A DNA stretch of 64,000 nucleotides. It comes from Streptococcus parasanguinis. GTDB taxonomy: Bacteria > Bacillota > Bacilli > Lactobacillales > Streptococcaceae. Location of the stretch: the NCBI GenBank assembly GCA_905188195.1, contig CAJJKY010000004.1:1-64000 (forward strand). The letters are read 5' to 3'. A program made the position numbers and the translations under genes. Below are positions 34,361-42,852 of the stretch, in pieces; within the stretch, counting starts at the first letter, position 1, and the number at the start of each line of letters is the position of its first letter. A model generated the notes under the pieces. It did no database searches. It was not told the DNA's origin and saw only the letters and a list, made by a program, of their open reading frames with translations.

Positions 34361-35785
34361 TTAGGAAGCTTTCTTGGGATCAAAATCTTCTGGAATCGGC
34401 TTGATGTATTGCATAGCGATTCGGTTCTCGGGCTTACGATCTACTAGATAAAGAACCAGTAGAAAAAGCCATTCCAAGGGCTTCATCAGGTAGTAGATCA
34501 GGTCCATAGCCCATTTCTTCTTGATATGTTTGGCAAAGGGATAGCCATAACGGTCATAATTGCGACGCAAGAAGCGATGGAATCGTGGCGTCTTTTCTTC
34601 TAGCACCTGCTCAAAGGCATTGGCAATACAAAGCTGGCGATTGACAACGACTGGATGACCGTGGCGCACGCCCAACCGCTGGGGCTTGACAACATTTTCA
34701 TGGCCACCAGCCGCAACCGTACAGAGATAATGCTCATCAATGATGAGATTTTGAGGGGGGATCTTCTGTGAGAAGGCCCAGTCAGCTGTATTGGTCCAGG
34801 CCTTGATCATGGAATCCGGTTGCTGCCCAAAGAGCATGAGAACAAGGACAACAAGGGCAAGGGTCGGAAGAGCGACAAGGACCGCTAACCATGGCCAGTT
34901 ACGTGATTTATTTAAGAGCTGATGGAGCCATTGAAGCAGACGATTCTCATAGCTTATCTCTGTTCGATCTTCCTGCCACTCCCTGATGCGAACCCATAAA
35001 AGATGGATGGAATAGATCAGTAAGAAAAAGGTGTGAAAACTTGCTACCTGCAGTTGATTATCGAAAACTAAGAGAAGAACCACACCTCCTAGAATGCCAC
35101 TGATGCAGAAGACATTTGCTAACGGCGAGAGTGAATTCGCATCTCTGTAGGAATAGATGATCAAGGCTAGTAAAGTAAGAGCTGCCAGTGTGAAGAAGGT
35201 CGGATAGGCGCCAGACCAGATCAAGGCATGTTTCTGAGAATTGATCAAGGGCTCATTCCATTCGTAAAAGGTCATTTCCTTGACAATAAAAATGAAAATC
35301 GCTTCGAGAAAGCAACCAAAGAGTCCAAACCAAAGTACAATGGTAGGCTGTTGCTTTTTCTTTTTGATAGGCTTAGGACTTGATGTTTCAATTGTGAATG
35401 TATCCTCTTCTATCAGTTCTTCGCCCTTCACTGGCCCTCTCTCTTCAAACAAATCCGGATCTTTGAGAGCTTCTTCCTCTGCTTCTTTGAACTGGAGGCT
35501 GGACCACCGACCAATCCCATAAATGATGACAAAAATATTGGGGACAAAGAGGGCAATGGTTAGACCGTAGGGTAAGATCTCCATCGTGAAGGCAATGATC
35601 TCCCAAACACTAAATTGAATGAATGGATCCTTTATTGCATAGATCGACTCACTAACAACAAAATAAATGTAAAAGGCTAATAGAATCAGTGCAGTGGTCA
35701 CAAAATTGATCTGCAACAGACCGGCTGTGAAATGGGTTTCCAATTCCTTATCCTTTTTCTTATACCAGGAAACTAGTTTTTTCAT
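34361..35785 (-). CDS. DUF6688-like membrane protein
   Basis: A 474-residue protein with about nine hydrophobic segments and a charged cytoplasmic insert (EEEALKDPDLFEERGPVKGEE). A conserved C-terminal soluble block contains CTVAAGGHENVVKP, RLGVRHGHPVVVNRQLC and TPRFHRFLRRNYDRYGYP. I associate this block with DUF6688 from memory. Function is unknown. It stands alone between the pyr attenuator and the LysR regulator. Confidence 0.7.
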   Translation of the reverse strand: MKKLVSWYKKKDKELETHFTAGLLQINFVTTALILLAFYIYFVVSESIYAIKDPFIQFSVWEIIAFTMEILPYGLTIALFVPNIFVIIYGIGRWSSLQFKEAEEEALKDPDLFEERGPVKGEELIEEDTFTIETSSPKPIKKKKQQPTIVLWFGLFGCFLEAIFIFIVKEMTFYEWNEPLINSQKHALIWSGAYPTFFTLAALTLLALIIYSYRDANSLSPLANVFCISGILGGVVLLLVFDNQLQVASFHTFFLLIYSIHLLWVRIREWQEDRTEISYENRLLQWLHQLLNKSRNWPWLAVLVALPTLALVVLVLMLFGQQPDSMIKAWTNTADWAFSQKIPPQNLIIDEHYLCTVAAGGHENVVKPQRLGVRHGHPVVVNRQLCIANAFEQVLEEKTPRFHRFLRRNYDRYGYPFAKHIKKKWAMDLIYYLMKPLEWLFLLVLYLVDRKPENRIAMQYIKPIPEDFDPKKAS

Positions 35786-36013
35786 AAGATCTCCTCAATC
35801 AATTTTTTACCATTCTATCAATCAGCTCACCCCTTAATCAAGGCAAAACTGTATTTTTCCATCAAAATCAGTCCCCAGATGGAGATTTTGTTCCCAATTT
35901 TCCATTTTTAAATATTTGATCTAGCCTACTTCCTATTACCTACCTCAGCCTGCGTTATTCTCTGATACAGTCCTTGAAAGACCACATTTTACGGGAAAAA
36001 CGCGCTCTTTTAT

Positions 36014-36028
36014 GTTAAAATAAAAGCA
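36014..36028 (+). promoter_or_regulatory. Extended -10 directly before the LysR-regulator ATG
   Basis: TGTTAAAAT (hexamer TAAAAT at 36016-36021) ends six bases before the ATG at 36028. The expected start site coincides with the start codon, and no Shine-Dalgarno sequence is present. Confidence 0.5.
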
Positions 36029-36936
36029 TGAGAATACAACAATTACAATACATTATCAAAATCGTCGAAACTGGCTCTATGAATGAGGCCGCAAAACAAC
36101 TCTTCATCACGCAACCTAGCCTTTCTAATGCCGTTAAGGACTTGGAAAATGAGATGGGGATTGAAATCTTTATCCGGAATCCTAAAGGGATCACTTTGAC
36201 CCGCGATGGAATGGAGTTCCTCTCTTATGCCCGCCAGGTGGTGGAGCAGATTGACCTCTTGTCCGAGCGCTATAAAAATCCTGTGGGTTCTCGTGAGCTT
36301 TTCAGTGTCTCTTCACAGCACTACGCCTTCGTGGTTGAGGCCTTTGTTTCTCTATTGAAGAAAAGCGACATGGAAAAATACGAGCTCTTCCTACGGGAGA
36401 CGAGGACTTGGGAGATCATCGATGACGTCAAGAATTTCCGAAGCGAAGTTGGCGTACTCTTTTTGAATAGCTACAACCGAGATGTCCTCTCTAAGATGTT
36501 GGATGATAATCACCTGGTTGCTACCCACCTCTTTACAGCCCAGCCTCATATCTTTGTCAGCAAGACCAATCCTCTTGCCAAGAAGGAGATCGTTCACCTT
36601 TCAGATCTGGAAGATTTCCCATACCTTAGCTATGACCAAGGAACCCACAATTCCTTCTACTTCTCAGAAGAGATCCTCTCTCAAGAGCATCATAAGAAAT
36701 CCATCGTCGTTAGTGACCGGGCGACCCTCTTTAATCTCTTGATTGGTCTAGATGGCTACACCATTGCGACCGGGATCCTCAACAGCAATCTCAACGGAAA
36801 TAACATCGTCTCCATTCCCCTTGATATCGAAGACCCGATCGAGCTGGTCTACATCAAACATGAAAAAACAGCCCTCTCAAAAATGGGAGAAAAATTCATC
36901 GAGTACTTGCTTGAGGAAGTGAAGTTTGATAAATAA
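36028..36936 (+). CDS. cpsY: LysR-family transcriptional regulator (CpsY-type)
   Basis: A 302-residue LTTR with an N-terminal winged helix (QLQYIIKIVETGSMNEAAKQLFITQPSLSNAVKDLE) and a two-lobed effector domain from about residue 90. Sequence style matches the streptococcal CpsY/MetR group, regulators of capsule, methionine or surface genes. The exact target is not evident here. It is divergent from the upstream DUF6688 gene. The transcript may be leaderless. Confidence 0.85.
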   Translation: MRIQQLQYIIKIVETGSMNEAAKQLFITQPSLSNAVKDLENEMGIEIFIRNPKGITLTRDGMEFLSYARQVVEQIDLLSERYKNPVGSRELFSVSSQHYAFVVEAFVSLLKKSDMEKYELFLRETRTWEIIDDVKNFRSEVGVLFLNSYNRDVLSKMLDDNHLVATHLFTAQPHIFVSKTNPLAKKEIVHLSDLEDFPYLSYDQGTHNSFYFSEEILSQEHHKKSIVVSDRATLFNLLIGLDGYTIATGILNSNLNGNNIVSIPLDIEDPIELVYIKHEKTALSKMGEKFIEYLLEEVKFDK

Positions 36937-36978
36937 AAAATATCTGAGTGATCCATGTTCACTCAGATATTTTTTATT
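36937..36978. terminator. Bidirectional terminator between LysR gene and sirtuin
   Basis: AAAAAATATCTGAGTG and CACTCAGATATTTTTT form a symmetric A/T-flanked stem serving both convergent genes. Confidence 0.9.
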
Positions 36979-37705
36979 GTCTTAATTGTGAAAATACTTC
37001 CCCAATTTTTCCTTCGATAACTAGGTCTGCTTGCTTATCTTGTGGGATACTGGTTTTATTGATGACAACCAGCTTCTTCCCTCGGAAATACTGGATCAAG
37101 CTGGCTGCTGGGTAGACCACGAGAGAGGTTCCACCGATAATCAGCATATCAGCCTCTTGGATGGCTTGGGCTGCTTGGCTAAAGACGTCCATATCGAGAG
37201 GCTCCTCGTAGAGGGTCACATCAGGCTTGACCACCTTGTCACAGTCCAGACAGTGGGGAACTGGGCCTTCTAAAGCTAGGAAGGCCTCCAAATCATAAAA
37301 TCGCTGGCAACCCGTACAGTAATTGCGATCAGCACTGCCATGGAGTTTCAAGACCCTTTTTGACCCAGCCATTTCATGGAGACTATCAATATTTTGTGTC
37401 ACCACTGCCATGAGCTTACCAGTCTCTTCCAGCCAAGCCAGATACCGATGGGCAGCATTGGGCTTGGCATCAGGGTAGAGCAAGTACTTCTTGTAAAAGT
37501 CGAAAAAGTCCTCAGGATAGCGCTCAAACATGGTATGGGAGACCAATTGCTCAGCTGTCAAATGCCGCCCCACCTGAACACTATAGACACCGTCTGAACT
37601 TCGAAAATCTGGAATATTTGACTCCGTGGAAACTCCTGCCCCTCCGAAAAACACGATCCGTTGACTCTGATCAATCATCTCCTGTAGTTGAGCAATCTTA
37701 TCCAT
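36974..37705 (-). CDS. Sir2-family NAD-dependent protein deacylase
   Basis: A 243-residue sirtuin. The NAD-binding FFGGAGVSTESNIPDFRS is near the N-terminus, TQNIDSLHE and the catalytic His in LKLHGS follow, and a four-Cys zinc site is CTGC...CLDC. All features of an active CobB-type deacylase are present. Its start codon lies directly after the stop of the HEPN-motif gene, so the two are almost certainly translationally coupled. It ends at the bidirectional terminator. Confidence 0.95.
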   Translation of the reverse strand: MDKIAQLQEMIDQSQRIVFFGGAGVSTESNIPDFRSSDGVYSVQVGRHLTAEQLVSHTMFERYPEDFFDFYKKYLLYPDAKPNAAHRYLAWLEETGKLMAVVTQNIDSLHEMAGSKRVLKLHGSADRNYCTGCQRFYDLEAFLALEGPVPHCLDCDKVVKPDVTLYEEPLDMDVFSQAAQAIQEADMLIIGGTSLVVYPAASLIQYFRGKKLVVINKTSIPQDKQADLVIEGKIGEVFSQLRQ

Positions 37706-38473
37706 CTACTTCTCCTTTAGTAGCTCTTCCATGACAGCATTGGCCTGATCAAAATAAAAGTTAACTTGATCATAATGGATGCCTGTGTAGCTTGCAAGGT
37801 CAATCAAATTCTTCATAAAATCCTGAGAAGAGAAACCCGTCGTCCGATGAAGCTCTTCCTCATCAAAGGGCTTGATCAAGTGGGCCAGGGGGTTGCGAAC
37901 TGATTTTTCTAACTCCCGCAATTGTTGGGCCGCAACTTTGACGCTATCTGGCAAGTCCAACTGCACAATCAACTCCGTCAAACTGGACGAATTGACCACA
38001 CTTTCGCTGTGGAATTGCTGCAGGATAGGGTTGGCGGACGCATGAAGGCTCTCAAACTTCCAACGGTCATAACTCGATTCTTTGGAGTTATGAATATAGT
38101 TTGTTATGTCAGGAATTTTCAACTGAATCAATCGCATAAAGATCCGATAGATGGCTGGGCTAACGGCACGAACAAAGTCAATAATCTGCTCATTTCGCAA
38201 CTTCGCCTCTAAGTCATAAAGGTAGTTGGCCAACTGCTCATCTTCTGGATCCTCATGCCAAAAAAGCTGAAAACCAGTCGCTTCTAGCAACTCGGTTCTC
38301 AACTTTTGATTCATGACGGGTTGGATATTAAGCTCTCGACGCTCCGCCATTAACTGCAGTAAGCTCACCAACAAATCCGGTACTTCTTCCTGCTGCTTGA
38401 TAGAGCGCAGAGCCCGGCTGTAGTGATAATTTTGGAGATCGTAGAGCCATTCATCATGAAAGAATTTTGTCAT
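37706..38473 (-). CDS. Protein with a C-terminal HEPN-type RNase motif
   Basis: A 255-residue soluble, helical protein with no signal peptide. Residues 193-198 read RNPLAH, an R-N-x3-H motif of the HEPN ribonuclease superfamily, embedded between two predicted helices. The N-terminal half (LLVSLLQLMAERRELN, FVRAVSPAIYRIFMRLIQL) is helical without a visible CARF, TIR or nuclease motif. It starts on the last base of the deoD stop and ends one base before the sirtuin. RNase activity is an inference from the motif. Similarity to the HEPN half of Csm6 is possible but unproven. Confidence 0.65.
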   Translation of the reverse strand: MTKFFHDEWLYDLQNYHYSRALRSIKQQEEVPDLLVSLLQLMAERRELNIQPVMNQKLRTELLEATGFQLFWHEDPEDEQLANYLYDLEAKLRNEQIIDFVRAVSPAIYRIFMRLIQLKIPDITNYIHNSKESSYDRWKFESLHASANPILQQFHSESVVNSSSLTELIVQLDLPDSVKVAAQQLRELEKSVRNPLAHLIKPFDEEELHRTTGFSSQDFMKNLIDLASYTGIHYDQVNFYFDQANAVMEELLKEK

Positions 38474-39183
38474 TAGTCTGCAATCAAGGTCTCAAGACCA
38501 ACTTTCATCATGTCTGTGAAAGTATTTTGACGTTCTTCAGCGGTTGTGTCCTCATCAGGATTGACCAAACTGTCTGAAATAGTCATGATAGCAAGGGCAT
38601 CAACATGGTGTTGAGCAGCAAGATAGTAAAGGGCTGCCGCTTCCATTTCTACAGCTTTGACACCCCATTTACCAAGCTCGATGTTCTTTTCACCATAGTT
38701 TGAATAGAAGACATCTGATGACAAGACATTGCCGACGTGAGTGGTCATACCAAGATCTTTGGCAATATGGTAAGCCTTGTCTAAAAGATCAAAGCTAGCG
38801 ATTTGTGGGAAATCGTATTGAGGCCAGTCGTTGCGGATGATGTTTGAGTTGGTTGCGGCAGCTTGCGCCAAGACCAATTCACGAACATGGACATCCTCGT
38901 TCAAAGAACCAGCCGTTCCCACACGGATCAATTTCTTCACACCGTAGTCGACAATCAATTCACGCGCATAGATGGAGATGGATGGCATCCCCATTCCAGT
39001 TCCCATGACAGATACACGGTGACCTTTATAAGTTCCTGTGTAACCAAACATGTTACGAACTTCGTTGAAGCAAACAGCGTCTTCAAGGAAGTTCTCAGCG
39101 ATAAATTTCGCACGAAGAGGATCCCCAGGAAGAAGAATTTTATCAGCAATTTCACCCTGCTTAGCAGCAATATGGATAGACAT
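38473..39183 (-). CDS. deoD: Purine nucleoside phosphorylase, DeoD type
   Basis: A 236-residue hexameric PNP that phosphorolyses purine (deoxy)nucleosides to base and (deoxy)ribose-1-phosphate. Family features are the HIAAKQGEIADKILLPGDPLRAKFIA N-terminus (positions 3-28), VGTAGSL, MEAAALYYLA and the catalytic Asp in MTISDSL. It feeds DeoB (phosphopentomutase) encoded upstream. A triplicated hairpin region precedes it. Confidence 0.97.
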   Translation of the reverse strand: MSIHIAAKQGEIADKILLPGDPLRAKFIAENFLEDAVCFNEVRNMFGYTGTYKGHRVSVMGTGMGMPSISIYARELIVDYGVKKLIRVGTAGSLNEDVHVRELVLAQAAATNSNIIRNDWPQYDFPQIASFDLLDKAYHIAKDLGMTTHVGNVLSSDVFYSNYGEKNIELGKWGVKAVEMEAAALYYLAAQHHVDALAIMTISDSLVNPDEDTTAEERQNTFTDMMKVGLETLIAD

Positions 39184-39272
39184 AGTTTATGATACAAAGA
39201 GCGACCAGAAAGCGACTGAAAATTAGGAATCTGACGAGAAATCCTGATTTCTCAGTCAGATTATCTATTTTC

Positions 39273-39535
39273 CGAGCTTTCCGCTCGTGTTCAAATCAGA
39301 ACACATGCTCTACCTTTCTTTTTTATTTTTTAGAATAGGCGTTAAAGAGGCAAAGTAAAAATAGGAAACTGACGACGCATCGCAGATGCTAGACAGTTTA
39401 TCTTTTTTACACAGTTCTCCGCCCGTATTCAGTTCAGCGAATACGGTAAACCCATCCTTTCTTTTTTTATTGAGTAATTAGGAGAGCTTTCCGCTCGTGT
39501 TCAAATCAGAACACATGCTCTACCTTTCTTTTTAA
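39273..39535 (-). repeat. Three hairpin repeats between the GATase gene and deoD
   Basis: Copies at about 39273-39325 and 39482-39535 are nearly identical over some 50 bp. A diverged copy lies at about 39407-39465. Each on the minus strand reads AAAGAAAGG, then ATG, then a hairpin such as GTGTTCTGATTTGAACAC (middle copy: CCGTATTCG...CGAATACGG-type), then GCGGA. Each copy thus has a ribosome-site-like run and a tiny frame (8-13 codons, MCSDLNTSGK... in two). No larger gene is present in 39184-39536. Confidence 0.65.
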
Positions 39536-39536
39536 T

Positions 39537-40247
39537 TTATTTTGTTAATGAATCCAAAAATGCGTAGAGTTTGGCATTCATTTCTCGATAATCGTAAGCA
39601 CGAATGGCTTCAGGTTTTTGAACAAAGGTCAATTTTTGACTTTGTTCTTCCAAAACATCTTCACCGTCAGCAGCAATCAAGAGATCGACTGCTTCTGGAT
39701 CAAATTCCAAGTGGGCTTGGAAGGCATAGTGTTTCGGACTGAAGCGAATCATCTGACGTGGACACCCTTGACTGGTCGCAAGAACAACAGCATCTTCTGT
39801 CAATCCGGGCATATCACCATGCCAGTGACCAGTTTCAAGAGTTTTTCCAAACTCACCGACATGTGGATCTGTCAGTCCTTCAGGCGTCAAGGTCACAGGA
39901 TAAACCCCAATTTCGCGCTCAGGACTGTGTTCATACTTTGCACCATAGGCAACAGACAGGAGCTGGGCACCAAGACAGACCCCAACAATATAACGATCAG
40001 CCTTCATGGCCTTTTGAATTAGCTCGATCTCTGCCTGAGGATCGTAGTATGGAAAAGCTTCTCGATCTTCATCTGGCGATTGAGGTCCTCCCATGACGAT
40101 CAAAAAGTCAATCTCATCCACTGACTCTGGTAAGATTTCATTCTCATAGACTTTAGTCGTGGTCACTTGATGGCCACGCTCCTGTGCCCATTTTAGATAA
40201 GCGCCCGGCACTTCAAAGGTTTCATGCAGTACAAAATGTACCTTCAT
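39537..40247 (-). CDS. Type 1 glutamine amidotransferase
   Basis: A 236-residue class I GATase. The nucleophile elbow is VGVCLGAQLLS with Cys, and FLIVMGGPQSPDED is typical of GMP-synthase-like amidotransferases acting as stand-alone proteins. The start MKVHFVLHE at 40247 is favoured, with GGGAG 8 bp upstream. The longer open frame reads into the clc gene. It overlaps clc's stop codon (ATGATG region), so the two are coupled. The acceptor substrate is unknown. Confidence 0.88.
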   Translation of the reverse strand: MKVHFVLHETFEVPGAYLKWAQERGHQVTTTKVYENEILPESVDEIDFLIVMGGPQSPDEDREAFPYYDPQAEIELIQKAMKADRYIVGVCLGAQLLSVAYGAKYEHSPEREIGVYPVTLTPEGLTDPHVGEFGKTLETGHWHGDMPGLTEDAVVLATSQGCPRQMIRFSPKHYAFQAHLEFDPEAVDLLIAADGEDVLEEQSQKLTFVQKPEAIRAYDYREMNAKLYAFLDSLTK

Positions 40248-41479
40248 CATTTCTTCTCCCATCTCTTTCGAATCACGTATGACAGACCAGCCGCAAGTAC
40301 AAGCGGAATAGTCAAATTCCAAGTTTGGCCTGTAAATCCAAGGCTCAGGGCAATGGCTGTCAGAGGAGCTTCTAGGGTCGTCCCTAAAAAGACGGTCGCT
40401 CCTAGTAACATCCCTAGAGCAGGATCCAGATGAATCCCAAGGACTTTCAAAAGCAAGGTCACTAGGTAGCCAGAACCAATCCCAAGGGCAAATGATGGTG
40501 TCAAGGTACCCCCATAAGCACCATTGCGCAAGAGGAGGTAAACTATAAGCCCCTTCACTGCAAGAGCAAGTGGTAGATAAGGAATCGACTGGCTAGATAA
40601 GAGGGCTTGCGCTAGTACCTGGCCATTTCCCATAAAGATAGGGAAAAAGGCTGCTAGGCTCCCCAGCACTAGAAAAGCTAGAGGAAGAGCCCAAAGAATC
40701 GTCCCATCCTTCCGCCGTTTGTGACTAGCCCGCTTGGCGAGGAAAGCAAAGACCAGAGCCAAGGGAGTGACCAAGAAAGCAATCACAATACCCTGTAAGA
40801 AGCTGCTAGCCGACCATGAGACTGCGGACAGATGATAAATGGCCTCCTGACCAACGATGGGCTGAGCGACCCAGGTGGCCAGATAAGTACTGGTCAAAAC
40901 CAGTAGAAAGTTCTGCCAACTGTAGGCGAGTCCTAAGGTCTCAAAGACAAACAAACTACTGGCAAAGGGAACCTGATAGACCGCAGCCAAACCAGCTCCA
41001 GCCCCACAGGCGATCAAGACTTTTCGCTCTTTGAGGGCTAGTGAGAATCCCTTCGCCAAGCGACCAGCTAGAAGAGCCCCGACCTCACGTGGGGCTCCTT
41101 CTTTTCCGATCGATGCGCCTGCTCCGACAATTGCCACCTGCATCCCTGAATGAAGGAGGTGGGCTAAGGGCGCTGGTTCCCTGTCTCCAGCTAAGTCAAT
41201 TTGCTGGCGAATAGACAGGATCTGATAACGCTTTTGCAGGACATACCAGAAGCCAGCTACCAAGCACCCAGTCACACACAAAACCAGAAATCTACGGAGA
41301 CCTCCAGCTTCTTGAAATTGCTGGAGCAAATCCGAACTAGCCTGGCCAAAAGCCAGCTCTTGCACCCCTTCTAGTAGATAATGACAGGCAATTCCGACCA
41401 GACCCGTCCCTATTCCCAAGGATAAGGTGGCTAGAAGCAACCTCAGCCCGTAGGGCAGACTTTGGAGTCGTACTTTCAT
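40247..41479 (-). CDS. CLC-family chloride channel/transporter
   Basis: A 410-residue polytopic protein with about ten hydrophobic segments. The CLC motif appears as GASIGKEGAPREVGALLAG and the late motif as GAYGGTLTPSFALGIGSGY. The canonical GSGIP is not obvious, so it is a divergent member. ATG at 41479 is preferred to a TTG at 41497 that overlaps punA. It is embedded in a nucleoside-salvage operon. Confidence 0.88.
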   Translation of the reverse strand: MKVRLQSLPYGLRLLLATLSLGIGTGLVGIACHYLLEGVQELAFGQASSDLLQQFQEAGGLRRFLVLCVTGCLVAGFWYVLQKRYQILSIRQQIDLAGDREPAPLAHLLHSGMQVAIVGAGASIGKEGAPREVGALLAGRLAKGFSLALKERKVLIACGAGAGLAAVYQVPFASSLFVFETLGLAYSWQNFLLVLTSTYLATWVAQPIVGQEAIYHLSAVSWSASSFLQGIVIAFLVTPLALVFAFLAKRASHKRRKDGTILWALPLAFLVLGSLAAFFPIFMGNGQVLAQALLSSQSIPYLPLALAVKGLIVYLLLRNGAYGGTLTPSFALGIGSGYLVTLLLKVLGIHLDPALGMLLGATVFLGTTLEAPLTAIALSLGFTGQTWNLTIPLVLAAGLSYVIRKRWEKK

Positions 41480-41483
41480 TGGA

Positions 41484-42293
41484 TTAGAGTTCAGCAAGAA
41501 TCGCTTTCAGCAATCCTTTGAAGTCGCCTTTGACGCGCTCTGTCACTTCTACTACTTCTTCGTGGTTGAGCTCTTCTTGGAAACCAGCCGCAAAGTTGGT
41601 AATACATGAAATACCAAGAACCTTCAAGCCAGAGTGTGCTGCAACGATGACTTCAGGAACAGTTGACATTCCGACAGCATCTGCGCCAAGTGTCTTATAC
41701 GCACGGATTTCAGCTGGAGTTTCGTAGGTAGGACCAGTCACACCGATATAAACCCCATCATCTAACTTGATACCCAATTTGTCAGCCACTTTATGAGCTG
41801 TCTCACGGTATTCAGGTGTGTAAGCTTTGGACATATCAGGGAAACGTGGACCAAAATCATCCAAGTTTTCACCGATCAATGGGTTTTGACCAGTCATGTT
41901 GATGTGGTCTGTGATAGCCATCAAAGTACCAGGACCAAAGCCGATACCACCGGCAGCGTTGGTAACAAGAACCCCTTCACAGCCCAAAACTTTCATGACA
42001 CGAACTGGGAAAGTCACCACTTCTAGTGGGTTTCCTTCGTAGAAGTGGAAACGTCCTTGAAGGGCCAAAACCTTGCGTCCAGCAAGCTCACCGTAGACCA
42101 ATTTACCCGCATGGCCGACAACCGTTGAACGACCCCAGTTTGGAATTTCAGAGTAGTCTACTACGACTGGATTTTCGATTTCTTCAGCCAGTTCTCCAAG
42201 ACCTGATCCAAGGATCAAGCCAAACTCAGGTGCTTCCATTCCTTTGCCTTTCAAAAAAGCAGCTGTTTCATTGATTTTTGCTAATAATGTCAT
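41484..42293 (-). CDS. punA: Purine nucleoside phosphorylase (trimeric, PunA type)
   Basis: A 269-residue PNP-family II enzyme. GLILGSGLGELAEEI opens the phosphate site, GRFHFYEG and VTNAAGGI are signature blocks, and AVGMSTVPEVIVAAH closes. It cleaves guanosine/inosine-type nucleosides and complements DeoD. AAAGGAG precedes the ATG. It sits between the DUF1697 gene and clc. Confidence 0.96.
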   Translation of the reverse strand: MTLLAKINETAAFLKGKGMEAPEFGLILGSGLGELAEEIENPVVVDYSEIPNWGRSTVVGHAGKLVYGELAGRKVLALQGRFHFYEGNPLEVVTFPVRVMKVLGCEGVLVTNAAGGIGFGPGTLMAITDHINMTGQNPLIGENLDDFGPRFPDMSKAYTPEYRETAHKVADKLGIKLDDGVYIGVTGPTYETPAEIRAYKTLGADAVGMSTVPEVIVAAHSGLKVLGISCITNFAAGFQEELNHEEVVEVTERVKGDFKGLLKAILAEL

Positions 42294-42305
42294 TGCATAT
42301 CTCCT

Positions 42306-42851
42306 TTATGATTTCCTTAAAAATTGGCCAATTTTGTCAAATGTATTGGCATTGCGAATGGTCAACAGACGGTAATCAGGCATCTTGAGGACTTGTCTGT
42401 GGTAAGCGGTCTTTGTATATGTTTCTTCTGAGTATTTGCCCCAGTAGATCCCAAGTCTTCCACGATGGATGATTTCATCACCGAGCGAAAAAGAAGAAAC
42501 CAACTCCCAGACAGCATCCTGATTGAGGCCTTCTGTGTAAAAGAGAACATCCTTGCGGGCCAGATTCTCCTGCCACCAGGCTGGTAGAGCAGCAAGATCT
42601 TGCGCATAGTCCTCAGCTGAAAAGAGAGAAAAAGACTGGATAAAGGGATAGTGATCACGAAAGAAATGTCCCAGCAAATCTACCAATTCTGCTTTAGAAC
42701 CTGCTGATTCAAAGAAGATATTGCCACTATTGATGTAGGTCTCTACCCCATCCAACCCGATCGTTTGAAGCTCCTCTCGAAGTTCTGACATCACGACCTT
42801 GTTTTTCCCGCCAACATTGATCCCTCTTACGAGGAGAGCGAAGCGTGTCAT
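42306..42851 (-). CDS. DUF1697 family protein
   Basis: A 181-residue soluble protein opening with MTRFALLVRGINVGGKNKV and containing ETYINSGNIFFES, the hallmark of DUF1697. Biochemical function is not known. The start lies one base after the deoB stop, so it is co-translated with phosphopentomutase. Confidence 0.9.
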   Translation of the reverse strand: MTRFALLVRGINVGGKNKVVMSELREELQTIGLDGVETYINSGNIFFESAGSKAELVDLLGHFFRDHYPFIQSFSLFSAEDYAQDLAALPAWWQENLARKDVLFYTEGLNQDAVWELVSSFSLGDEIIHRGRLGIYWGKYSEETYTKTAYHRQVLKMPDYRLLTIRNANTFDKIGQFLRKS

Positions 42852-42852
42852 C

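Noticed and set aside
37706..38473. Calling the HEPN-motif protein a Csm6
   Set aside because: No CARF domain or type III genes are visible here. Only the R-N-x3-H motif is shared.
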